The notes: generated by a model from the letters alone, not told the origin. 16,256 nucleotides of DNA from Archaeoglobus sp. JdFR-24 (GCA_002011215.1 MTML01000087.1:1-16256); one strand, 5' to 3'. Numbered from the stretch's first letter, positions 1-6,560 are shown. Translations and numbers: made by a program.

Positions 1-157
1 CCCTCTTGCTTGCGATGAAGTTACCCATGGTTGCCCTTTTTTCGGTAGCCATGACTATTCCATCCTCGCAAATCAATCCAACCGTCGTTGTTCCTTTATA
101 TATTTTATCCTGCATCATATAAACCACTTCTGAGTTTTTTGAAAAGAGCCATTTCAT
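1..157 (-). CDS. psmB: Proteasome subunit beta, N-terminal part (cut by window edge)
   Basis: Catalytic beta subunit of the archaeal 20S proteasome, which degrades unfolded proteins in the cytoplasm. Reading the minus strand from an ATG at 157, a short propeptide leads into [20 protein letters not shown] and then a GNFIAS segment. This is the family's processed N-terminus, where cleavage after Gly exposes the nucleophilic Thr (about residue 23 from this start). The 3' part lies outside the window. The start is uncertain: ATG at 157 gives a 22-residue propeptide, while ATG at 118 or 115 gives 8-9 residues, closer to what I recall of Archaeoglobus homologues. A T-rich TATA-like element at about 184-193 would place transcription just upstream of 157, which favours a leaderless start there. 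The gene is divergent from the ADH synthase gene. Confidence 0.93.
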   Translation of the reverse strand, partial: MKWLFSKNSEVVYMMQDKIYKGTTTVGLICEDGIVMATEKRATMGNFIASKR

Positions 158-284
158 TATGGCAATCTCTACTGATACAGAGCTATTTTTAAAGCTTTCG
201 ATTGTCCAGTCCCCATTAGTTTTTCCGAAAAAGTTTTATATTGTGATAGTATGTCACACAGTTACAATGTGATAAGGTGATAGA
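158..284. promoter_or_regulatory. Divergent promoter region with TGTGA-N7-TCACA palindrome
   Basis: This is the gap between psmB (-) and the ADH synthase gene (+). On the plus strand a TATA-like TTTATA lies at about 234-240. Just downstream, at 242-258, is the inverted repeat TGTGA-N7-TCACA, and a third TGTGA follows at 268-272. A ribosome binding site AAGGTGAT (274-281) precedes the ATG at 285. The palindrome lies between the TATA box and the predicted transcription start, where a repressor would act. The regulator is unknown. Confidence 0.5.
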
Positions 285-1085
285 ATGACTGAGATTGGAA
301 AACAGATAAGACTCGAGAGGTTGATTAATAGAGAAAGTAAAAAAACAGTGATCGTCCCGTTAGATCATGGGCTATCAATGGGTCCGATAGATGGAATCGT
401 TGACCTGCCAACGACAATCAATAAGGTTGTAGAGGGAGGGGCAAATGCAGTCGTTGTTCATAAAGGCATAGTCCCCTTCGGTCACAGAGGGTATGGAAAA
501 GATGTTGGCTTAATTGTACATCTCAGCGGATCCACTTCGCTTGCACCCGATCCTAATGGAAAAGTCATCGTCTGTGATGTAGAAGAGGCTATAAAACTCG
601 GTGCAGATGCCGTGAGTATTCACATAAACATAGGGAGTGAAACAGAAACCAGACAACTTGCAAGTCTGGGATCCGTAAGCAAGAGCTGCAGAGAATGGGG
701 AATACCCCTGCTTGCCATGATGTACCCGAGAGGGGAGGGGATTGACCAGTTCAGTGAGAAGGCTGTTAGCATAGCAGCAAGAGCCGGGGCTGAGCTTGGA
801 GCAGATATAGTCAAAACAAATTTCACTGGAGATGTTAAGACCTTCAAAAAAGTCACTACAGGATGTCCGGTTCCGGTAGTGGTTGCAGGTGGACCAAAAA
901 TGGGAAATCCTAAGGAGCTTTTAAAAATGGTTGAAGACGCGATGAGTGCTGGAGCGAAGGGAGTTGCAATTGGAAGAAATATATTTCAGTCTGCAGATCC
1001 TACAAAAATGACAAAAGCCATATCAATGATCGTTCATGAGAACTCAGACTACATGGAAGCACTGGAGTACCTCATGTCTGAGTAG
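285..1085 (+). CDS. 2-amino-3,7-dideoxy-D-threo-hept-6-ulosonate synthase (ADH synthase)
   Basis: Cytoplasmic class I aldolase-type enzyme. The archaeal ADH synthase condenses 6-deoxy-5-ketofructose 1-phosphate with aspartate semialdehyde, the first step of the archaeal route to 3-dehydroquinate and aromatic amino acids. The 266-residue length and (beta/alpha)8 motifs fit: PLDHG at 25-29, AMMYPRGEG at 144-152, DIVKTNF at 174-180 with the Schiff-base lysine K177, and a phosphate-binding [10 protein letters not shown] near 226-235. By eye, D27, Y147 and K177 correspond to the catalytic Asp, Tyr and Lys of the Methanocaldococcus jannaschii enzyme MJ0400. The ATG at 285 has a good ribosome binding site, AAGGTGAT. 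The close relative fructose-bisphosphate aldolase class I is the main alternative. The gene stands alone between psmB and the tRNA. Confidence 0.88.
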   Translation: MTEIGKQIRLERLINRESKKTVIVPLDHGLSMGPIDGIVDLPTTINKVVEGGANAVVVHKGIVPFGHRGYGKDVGLIVHLSGSTSLAPDPNGKVIVCDVEEAIKLGADAVSIHINIGSETETRQLASLGSVSKSCREWGIPLLAMMYPRGEGIDQFSEKAVSIAARAGAELGADIVKTNFTGDVKTFKKVTTGCPVPVVVAGGPKMGNPKELLKMVEDAMSAGAKGVAIGRNIFQSADPTKMTKAISMIVHENSDYMEALEYLMSE

Positions 1086-1314
1086 ACTCACATATCTAAG
1101 CGACTCAATTGATCCAGTTGATCCTTTTCTTAATTTTACTTTTACGGGTTCCATAAGTTATGGAGTTTGTCCTGCCAGGGGGGTTTATCTTCTCTTATTT
1201 TTTGATTTATAATTACTAAAAAATAATTACTAAAAACTAATCCGATGTATCACCCAAACCCATTCGATAAGTGACCGATAATTCTTTATATGCTACTGTC
1301 AGCATTTTTAAAGT
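1086..1314. other. Intergenic: T-rich end, 14-bp tandem repeat and tRNA promoter
   Basis: No coding signal. T-rich stretches at 1123-1144 and 1177-1204 could terminate the ADH synthase transcript, as archaeal termination uses oligo-T without needing a hairpin. A tandem duplication of TAATTACTAAAAA occupies 1210-1223 and 1224-1237 (13 of 14 positions alike). A TATA box (CTTTATATG, about 1284-1292) sits at the usual distance from the tRNA 5' end at 1315. Confidence 0.5.
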
Positions 1315-1408
1315 GCCGGGGTGGCAGAGAGGCACTGCGGTGGACTCGAGACTTTGCGGGAGATCCACTGCCCGAAAGGGCACCTGGGTTCAAGTCCCAG
1401 CCCCGGCG
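1315..1408 (+). tRNA. tRNA-Ser(CGA) containing a 12-nt intron
   Basis: A full cloverleaf can be folded by hand. The acceptor stem is GCCGGGG/CCCCGGC with discriminator G1408. The D stem is GCAG/CTGC, the anticodon stem is 1340-1344 with 1364-1368, the long variable arm is GCCC-GAAA-GGGC (1370-1381), and the T arm is CTGGG-TTCAAGT-CCCAG. The long variable arm and G73 indicate serine. The anticodon loop is 19 nt rather than 7. Removing ACTTTGCGGGAG (1351-1362) leaves CTCGAGA with anticodon CGA at 1347-1349. CTCG (1345-1348) pairs with CGGG (1357-1360, one G-U), leaving AGA bulges at 1349-1351 and 1361-1363. This is the canonical archaeal bulge-helix-bulge for the tRNA splicing endonuclease, cutting after position 37. 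CCA is not encoded. Confidence 0.93.
1351..1362 (+). other. tRNA-Ser intron (bulge-helix-bulge)
   Basis: The 12-nt insert ACTTTGCGGGAG lies between tRNA positions 37 and 38. A 4-bp central helix with two 3-nt AGA bulges and a C-G pair closing a TTT loop gives the archaeal endonuclease substrate. GAGA occurs at both junctions, so the exact cut cannot change the mature sequence. Confidence 0.85.
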
Positions 1409-1520
1409 TCTATCCTTATGGTTCCCTGTTGAGACTAATGGAGGTTGGCATCATTCATGAGGGACTTTTTACTGATGGTTTGAGAGTGACTACAGAATGA
1501 ACAGTATCTAAAAATTCGAT

Positions 1521-1568
1521 TGTATAAAGTGTAGAAAAGATTAAGTGTATAAAGTATAAGATATACAT
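1521..1568 (+). promoter_or_regulatory. Promoter/operator of the toxin-antitoxin pair with TGTATAAAGT repeats
   Basis: Two exact copies of TGTATAAAGT lie at 1521-1530 and 1546-1555, 25 bp apart. They contain TATA-like cores. Ribbon-helix-helix antitoxins commonly repress their own operon by binding repeats at the promoter, so these are candidate operator sites. That role is inferred from context. Confidence 0.45.
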
Positions 1569-1772
1569 ATGGCAACAACTGTTAAGGTTGAAAGAGATGT
1601 GGCAAATGAGCTTGAAAATCTGAAGAAAAAGTTAGGTTTAAGAAGTATCAATAGTGTTATAGAATATCTCATCAAGGAATATAAAATGCGCAAACTCAAT
1701 CATGTCTTTGGAGTGGATAGAGACAAGATAAACAGTTTTTCAGAGGAGGATAGAATTGAGGATCGTTATTGA
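1569..1772 (+). CDS. VapB-type ribbon-helix-helix antitoxin
   Basis: Small 67-residue protein, probably the antitoxin that neutralises the PIN-domain toxin encoded immediately downstream and represses the operon. The N-terminus TTVKVE (3-8) suits a DNA-binding beta strand. It is followed by helix RDVANELENLKKKLG (9-23) and a second helix SINSVIEYLIKEY (27-39), the ribbon-helix-helix order. The charged tail, about residues 45-67, would be the toxin-binding part. No clear ribosome binding site precedes the ATG at 1569, so a leaderless or short-leader transcript is likely. The gene overlaps the toxin gene by 17 nt. The operon order and sizes are typical of VapBC; the specific antitoxin subfamily cannot be told by eye. 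Confidence 0.8.
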   Translation: MATTVKVERDVANELENLKKKLGLRSINSVIEYLIKEYKMRKLNHVFGVDRDKINSFSEEDRIEDRY

Positions 1773-2166
1773 CACCTATGCATGGATAGAATTCTTCATA
1801 GGTAGCGAGAAAGGGAAAAAAGTGAAGGAAATTATGGTTGAGAGCCGTGATATATTCGTTCCTGACATCGTGCTTGCAGAGATAGCAAGGAAATACCTAA
1901 GAGAAGGTATGGATGAAAATACTGTAAAGCAGAGAATAGAGTGGGTGACAGATATTGCCAGAAATGTTTCCATCAGTGAAAAAATAGCATTGCTCTCAGG
2001 AAGAACTTATCTGGAGTTGCTTGAAAAGTCTAAAAAGGAAAAAATTTCGAAGCCTGGTTTAGCGGATGGAATAGTTTTGGCGGTAACTAAAGCACTGGAT
2101 GCTAAAGTTGTTACAGGTGACAAGCACTTCAAAGGGTTGAAGGAGGTTATTTGGGTTGGAGATTAA
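1756..2166 (+). CDS. vapC: VapC-type PIN-domain ribonuclease toxin
   Basis: Toxin of a type II toxin-antitoxin module. PIN domains are Mg/Mn-dependent endoribonucleases, often cutting tRNA or rRNA. The 136-residue length is normal. The acidic active-site residues are visible: D6 (MRIVIDT), E42 (VLAEIA), D104 (LADGIVL) and D122 (VTGDKHF). All four are present, so the toxin looks intact. Translation starts at a TTG (1756) preceded by a strong GAGGAGGA (1743-1750) inside the antitoxin gene, and the 17-nt overlap suggests coupled translation. The substrate cannot be read from the sequence. Confidence 0.9.
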   Translation: MRIVIDTYAWIEFFIGSEKGKKVKEIMVESRDIFVPDIVLAEIARKYLREGMDENTVKQRIEWVTDIARNVSISEKIALLSGRTYLELLEKSKKEKISKPGLADGIVLAVTKALDAKVVTGDKHFKGLKEVIWVGD

Positions 2167-2506
2167 AAAATAAAGTTGGCGAGTAAAGTCTTGCTTGAAG
2201 TTCAGGGTTCATATTTGCTCTTGATAGTATCTAACTTTTAGAATGGATAATTCCGTAAGAGTTCTGGAACAGACAGCGGATTGGGTGTAGATTACAACAC
2301 ATGATAGCATGGTAAATGATATTTAACAGTTTTAAATCATCTATCAAAAATTTCAAAATACCTACAAAAACAATATTAGCATAGGATTATTATATAATAT
2401 CAATTAACTATCTAATTCTCTCGATACATAGCACATCCTTAAAACCATAAATTTTTAATATTAGTTAAGTATTAAGATAGAATGAAAATCTGTCAGAAAA
2501 AAGGGG
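2167..2506. other. AT-rich intergenic leader of the peptide cassette
   Basis: No gene longer than about 20 codons can be supported in this 340-bp stretch. It becomes markedly AT-rich from about 2320. Two plausible TATA elements for the downstream cassette are TATATAATA at 2391-2399 and TTTTTAATA at 2452-2460. The second would place transcription start near 2485, about 20 nt before the precursor gene. Confidence 0.45.
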
Positions 2507-2620
2507 GTGAGTTATGTAGGGGTTAAAGAAGTTAGTATTGGAAAGATCGAAGATCCAATATTCATAAAGGGGTGTTGTGGTTTTATAGGTTGTGGTGGGC
2601 AAATACACCATCCCTATTGA
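2507..2620 (+). CDS. Candidate RiPP precursor peptide, 37 aa, Cys/Gly-rich core
   Basis: Tiny gene just upstream of a peptide-type radical SAM enzyme, read as GTG at 2507 to TGA at 2618-2620. The first part, including KEVSIGKIEDPIFIKG (residues 7-22), is a charged and hydrophobic leader-like segment. The C-terminal 15 residues hold all three cysteines (C23, C24, C29), four glycines and the tail QIHHPY, as in KGCCGFIGCGG. Short length, leader/core asymmetry and position next to maturase and exporter genes match ribosomally made, post-translationally modified peptides. The modification cannot be told; a Cys thioether (sactipeptide or ranthipeptide type) is a reasonable guess. The only in-frame start is the GTG, which overlaps the Shine-Dalgarno-like GGGGGTGA (2503-2510), so the exact start is the weakest point. 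No recognised peptide family is claimed. Confidence 0.72.
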   Translation: MSYVGVKEVSIGKIEDPIFIKGCCGFIGCGGQIHHPY

Positions 2621-2678
2621 TTTATTTTATTTTTCTTTAGTATTTCAAATAAGAAAATTAATTTGGGAGGTTAGATTG

Positions 2679-4166
2679 ATGGAGCTAAAAACAAAGCTAG
2701 TGTCTAAAAGGCGAATGTATATAAAAAGAGCAAAAGAAGATAATTCTCTTAAGTCATTTTATCATATTATAGCACCCCAAAAAATTAATGGAGAAATAAC
2801 ACCTTGGCTCATGTTTCATCCGTATTCCATGTCATTATATGTAATAGAGAGTGGTGAAGAGGCAAAAATTTTAAAATTACTTGAAAGATACAGTATAAAA
2901 GAAACTGCTAGGATACTGGAAATCAGTCAAAGTAAAGTTGAAGAAATTGCGGAGGAGTACACGTCATTTCTAAAAAATAAGGAGCCAGATAATTTTGCGG
3001 TTCCAATAATGCCAACTAGTTTTTGGATGATTGTATCAAATATATGTCAAATGAAATGTAGATATTGTTATGTAAATTCAGGTTCTGCCTACCCGACCGA
3101 GCATACACTATTCATGAATAAAGAAACTGCTATTTTGTCAGTAGAAAAAATTTTGGAAATGGCTCCAACGATAGCTACTATAAACTTTTTTGGTGGGGAA
3201 CCAACACTTAATATGGAGACAGTAGTTGCTGTTACTGATTTTATAAAAAGAAACTATCCAGAAATTTCCATGTATATTTGTACAAATGGATGTACAATAA
3301 CTGAAGATATAGCAAAGTTTTTTGCGAGAAATGATATTGGGGTTACTGTAAGTATTGACGGATACAAAGAAGCTAACAATATAAATAGAAAATATTTAGG
3401 GAAAGATTCATTTTCGAGAATAATTAAATCAATTGAAACTCTAAGGAAGTACGATATAAATCTATACATTGAAGCTACCTATTCCCCAGATAATTTTATA
3501 TTAGGGCAAGCTCCAATAGATATAGTCACATTCCTTGCAAATTTAACGAGCAAGAAAGTGGTAATATTTAAATTTATGGAGATATTTGAGACTCTTAAGG
3601 ATATACAAGCAAATGATTTTAAAACAACATACGACCTTAGTTTAGTCCCAAAGTTTTATGAGTATCTAGATTACATTTTCGAAAGTCTCACATCTGATGA
3701 CCCAATATACGACTCCTCCATTGCTTTTGCAGTAGGGTTATTATTAAGAAAGCAAACATCACTATTTCCCTGCCCATTTTCAAACTTTATAACAATTTTG
3801 GTAAATGGAGATGTTTATGGATGCCATTTGTTAATGTCACGAGAAGGATATTTCGGAAATATTCGAGAAAATAATCTTGAGGATAAAATAGAGAGTAAAT
3901 TGGAATATATGTTAGAAAGGATGTTTATTTCAAACATAGATTACAAGAGTTTTTGGTACTATCCACTCCAAGATATTTGTCCCGCATATTATGGAGGACT
4001 TGAAAAGTTATCTCAACATCATCAGAATATATTAAAAGAGAATCTTTGGGGTGATGCCTCATTTGTCTGGGAAAGAGTACTGATTAACTATTATTACATT
4101 GCTAACGACAAAGAGAAAGAAAAAAGATTAATAGAAAATATCATAAAAGAATTCGGTAAAGAATGA
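2679..4166 (+). CDS. Radical SAM peptide maturase with SPASM-like C-terminus
   Basis: Likely installs radical-mediated crosslinks on the adjacent peptide. Residues are counted from the ATG at 2679 (495 aa). About 40-100 resemble a PqqD-like RiPP recognition element: LMFHPYSMSLYVIESGEEAK, then a helix-turn-helix-like segment to about 98. The radical SAM [4Fe-4S] motif CQMKCRYC is at 123-130, with FFGGEP at 170-175, TNGC at 202-205 and SIDG near 225. The C-terminal region has C365-x16-C382 (VNGDVYGC) and C434 (DICPAYYGG), a reduced SPASM/twitch-like cysteine set. I chose 2679 because GGGAGG (2665-2670) precedes it; a longer frame to GTG 2592 would run through the precursor gene and adds a residue stretch unlike the family. 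The stop overlaps the exporter start (ATGA). The gene is AT-rich compared with the flanking genes, which suggests transfer. Confidence 0.88.
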   Translation: MELKTKLVSKRRMYIKRAKEDNSLKSFYHIIAPQKINGEITPWLMFHPYSMSLYVIESGEEAKILKLLERYSIKETARILEISQSKVEEIAEEYTSFLKNKEPDNFAVPIMPTSFWMIVSNICQMKCRYCYVNSGSAYPTEHTLFMNKETAILSVEKILEMAPTIATINFFGGEPTLNMETVVAVTDFIKRNYPEISMYICTNGCTITEDIAKFFARNDIGVTVSIDGYKEANNINRKYLGKDSFSRIIKSIETLRKYDINLYIEATYSPDNFILGQAPIDIVTFLANLTSKKVVIFKFMEIFETLKDIQANDFKTTYDLSLVPKFYEYLDYIFESLTSDDPIYDSSIAFAVGLLLRKQTSLFPCPFSNFITILVNGDVYGCHLLMSREGYFGNIRENNLEDKIESKLEYMLERMFISNIDYKSFWYYPLQDICPAYYGGLEKLSQHHQNILKENLWGDASFVWERVLINYYYIANDKEKEKRLIENIIKEFGKE

Positions 4167-5821
4167 AACACAGCAATGATTCCTCAAAACCTGAGCTAAA
4201 GAAATTCTGGAAAGACATATGGAGGCTCTCAAAGCCTTTTAGGACAAAACACTATCTCATTATTTTCTTTTGGATCTGCATGATAATGCTGGTGGCAATC
4301 CACACTAAAATCTACCAGTTGTTTATTGATTCCATAGTGTATGGGGATAACAAAATTTTGGAATATGGAATATTGCTGTTGGTTTTTTCTATAATTCTAT
4401 CTTTTTTGAATTTCTACTCTGAGTATATTCTAAATACAACTCAGTATTATGCTATTGGAGGGTTGTGGAAAGAACTCTTTATCGTTTCACTTAATAGGAA
4501 GTATTCTGAGATATCCAAAGGAGAAGTCTCCAGAGATATGGTAAAAATATTGTCAGATACAGAAATTGTTGGTACCAGCTTGGGTGTTTTAATTCCATCT
4601 ACCGTCGTTAATATTGTGAGGTTCACAGGATATTGTATAATACTATTCTCATTAAGCAGGCATCTATCGTTAGTAGTATTGGTTTCGGTCATCCCATATT
4701 ACTTATTTTATAGAAAGTTCTCTCCGAAGCTGATTAGTTCATCAAGAGAGGAGAGAGTTCAATTTGAAAAGCTGTTCAGTGAATTGAGAGAGAAAATACA
4801 AGGGGCTGCTACAATTAAGAAGTTAGGAAAAGAGAGTTATTTCTCCAAGATGTTCTCAAATAAAGTCGGTGAATGGTTCGTTTCAATGAGTAAATTAATA
4901 TGGAATCAGAAGAAGTATTTCTTTTCTTATTCGGCTGTAAGCTCAGTAATGCCTATTGCAATTCTTATTGTTGGTGGTTACATGATATATGTTAAAATGC
5001 TGTCCATAACTATCGGGACTTTACTTGCTTTTGTTAGGCTCTGTGGAGGGATTTATGAGCCACTATCGAACCTATCAAATAATTTAAGCGCAATTTCAAG
5101 AGTTATTCCTCCATTAGAGCGCATTCAGAATATCCTGAGTCTCAGACATACTGAGGATGTTAGCCAGAAACTTGTGCTCGAAAAATTCAATAGCATTGAA
5201 TACAATAACGTTACATTGGGGTATGACAACACCCAAATTCTGACAATTAACTATTTAGAAATCAGAAAGAGAGATAGAATACTGATAAAGGGTCAATCAG
5301 GGAGCGGAAAATCAACACTTGTTCTTTCAATGGTAGGACTATTAAAACCCCTTCGTGGGAAGATATTGCTAAACGGCATAAGTGTCGAACAATATGATCT
5401 CAGAAGTGTTCTCTCAAAGGTTGCTATAGTAGGCTCAGAAGAGATGCTTTTTACTGGAACTGTTAAAGAAAATATTCTTTTGGGGGAGATATATTTAGAG
5501 AATAAACTGGACAAAGTCCTTAAACTTTGTCAAATTGATGATTTAGCTCCAGACACTTCAGTAAGTTCTGGAGGTATGAATATATCTCACGGACAGAGAC
5601 AGAGAGTAGCATTGGCCAGAGCTTTAATCAGAGAACCCGACGTTTTAATATTGGATGAAGCACTCTCTGGAGTTGACAGAGACAGAGAAAAGAAAATATT
5701 AAAAGGAATCCTTTCAGAATTCCCAGATATCACGATTATCTATATCTCCCACAGGGATGCTCCATTTGATTTTGCGAGTAAGATCGTTACAATAAATAAT
5801 GGTCAAGCGATGTTTAAATAA
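4163..5821 (+). CDS. ABC exporter, fused membrane and ATPase domains
   Basis: Type IV (B-type) ABC exporter half-transporter of 552 aa, probably a homodimer that exports the modified peptide. The membrane domain covers about residues 30-300, with hydrophobic segments near 31-47, 66-86, 150-183 and 262-292. The ATPase domain covers about 345-552: Walker A GQSGSGKS (377-384), signature ISHGQRQ (474-480) in place of LSGGQ, Walker B VLILDE (494-499), and switch histidine H530. The usual Q-loop Gln after beta-3 seems missing: AIVGSEEMLF (421-430) stands where VPQ-x-xxLF is usual. There is no N-terminal C39 peptidase domain, so this protein would not itself cleave a leader. The start codon overlaps the maturase stop by 4 nt, implying translational coupling. 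Substrate assignment rests on context. Confidence 0.9.
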   Translation: MKHSNDSSKPELKKFWKDIWRLSKPFRTKHYLIIFFWICMIMLVAIHTKIYQLFIDSIVYGDNKILEYGILLLVFSIILSFLNFYSEYILNTTQYYAIGGLWKELFIVSLNRKYSEISKGEVSRDMVKILSDTEIVGTSLGVLIPSTVVNIVRFTGYCIILFSLSRHLSLVVLVSVIPYYLFYRKFSPKLISSSREERVQFEKLFSELREKIQGAATIKKLGKESYFSKMFSNKVGEWFVSMSKLIWNQKKYFFSYSAVSSVMPIAILIVGGYMIYVKMLSITIGTLLAFVRLCGGIYEPLSNLSNNLSAISRVIPPLERIQNILSLRHTEDVSQKLVLEKFNSIEYNNVTLGYDNTQILTINYLEIRKRDRILIKGQSGSGKSTLVLSMVGLLKPLRGKILLNGISVEQYDLRSVLSKVAIVGSEEMLFTGTVKENILLGEIYLENKLDKVLKLCQIDDLAPDTSVSSGGMNISHGQRQRVALARALIREPDVLILDEALSGVDRDREKKILKGILSEFPDITIIYISHRDAPFDFASKIVTINNGQAMFK

Positions 5822-6174
5822 GGATAAGGATACTCCACATCTCGTTTATATCTGTGAGGTCAAAAAGCTTTCCTCGGGGAATGTATTGGAAATCATCCAT
5901 GCTTATTTTGGTGTGGAGGATGAAATTAGCTAAAACTCTTTTAAAAACTCTATTCTCAGGCTCTTGATTGTTTATTCCTCGATTCCCTCTATTTTTTGTA
6001 ATTTTCTATAGTTCCTTGAAGTTTTCCAAAATTAAAGTCTTCAGGAGGTTTTGAAGTCTTCACAATCATCGAATCCTCATTATTGGGTTTCGTAGCCAAA
6101 AATATATCTTCCAAAAACTTTTCACTCATCGGAAAATTTTTATGCATTTGGTAATACCAATCTTGGAAAAATTG
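5814..6174 (-). pseudogene. Frameshifted fragment of an unrecognised gene
   Basis: The minus strand carries coding-like sequence broken by frameshifts. One frame is open from 6174 to a stop at 5989-5991 and includes DWYYQMHKNFP, then an ATG at 6129 with MSEKFLEDIFLATKPNNED and later KLQGTIENY. At an A6 run (minus strand, 5997-5992) removing one base continues into another frame encoding EPENRVFKRVLANFI and DDFQYIPRGKLFDLTD, ending at 5814. Upstream, a GTG within GAGGTGATAA near 6181-6185 would enter the first frame if one T were removed from a T5 run (minus strand). The fragment converges on the exporter gene and overlaps its end by 8 nt. I do not recognise the family; it could equally be one gene with sequencing errors in homopolymers. 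Confidence 0.45.
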
Positions 6175-6368
6175 TTATTATCACCTCTCCCTGCCCTCCC
6201 TCTTTATTTATTTTAAGATATTATAATTAGGCTTTGTCTGAGTTCTTCCACCACTCTAAGAAACTAAAAAATTTTTAATAATATGCTCAAGATTAGCAAT
6301 TTTACGTCCTTTGATGGGCGAGTATTACCAATCAAGAAAAAAGTGCTCTTCTGGTTTGGGTTATAGTG
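6175..6368. other. Intergenic, no gene seen
   Basis: On the minus strand a TATA-like TTATAATAT (about 6220-6229) and the purine-rich GGGAGAGGTGAT would serve the broken gene at 5814-6174. The remaining sequence shows no coding pattern that I can support. Confidence 0.35.
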
Positions 6369-6560
6369 TTAAAGCTTGTTATAAGCCTCCTCTAAAAGTT
6401 TCTCACCTTCTTCGTATTTCTCAACAGCCCTCCTTAACAACCTTGATATCTCAGGCATTTCCACCTTTAACTTCTCGCTCCATTCCACATACTTTGCAGT
6501 ATGCTCTTTACTGTGCTCGATCCAGTGCTCGAGCAACCGTTTCAACTTATCCGACTCCAT
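6369..6560 (-). CDS. Small helical protein with HxxxHxxxH face
   Basis: Protein of 63 residues predicted to be almost wholly alpha-helical and highly charged. Its N-terminal helix contains EHWIEHSKEH (11-20), which places H12, H16 and H20 on one helical face, each preceded by Glu. That is a plausible metal-binding surface. A strong ribosome binding site, AAAGGAGGT, ends about 6 nt before the ATG at 6560, supporting a real gene and this start. It is divergent from the nickel/peptide transporter ATPase genes at 6749, so a role in nickel handling is an attractive inference. I recall similar small HWIEHN-type proteins in anaerobic archaea and bacteria but assign no function. The opposite-strand frame at 6311-6562 is a shadow. 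Confidence 0.8.
   Translation of the reverse strand: MESDKLKRLLEHWIEHSKEHTAKYVEWSEKLKVEMPEISRLLRRAVEKYEEGEKLLEEAYNKL

Noticed and set aside
1210..1237. Tandem TAATTACTAAAAA repeat as a CRISPR-like or mobile-element end
   Set aside because: Only two adjacent copies without spacers, no associated genes; best viewed as a small local duplication.
1438..1500. 20-codon frame between the tRNA and the antitoxin gene
   Set aside because: No recognisable motif or ribosome binding site; chance open frame is the simplest reading.
2482..2526. ATG-started 14-codon frame just before the precursor gene
   Set aside because: Too short, out of frame with the precursor and without a ribosome binding site; the GTG frame at 2507 is far more peptide-like.
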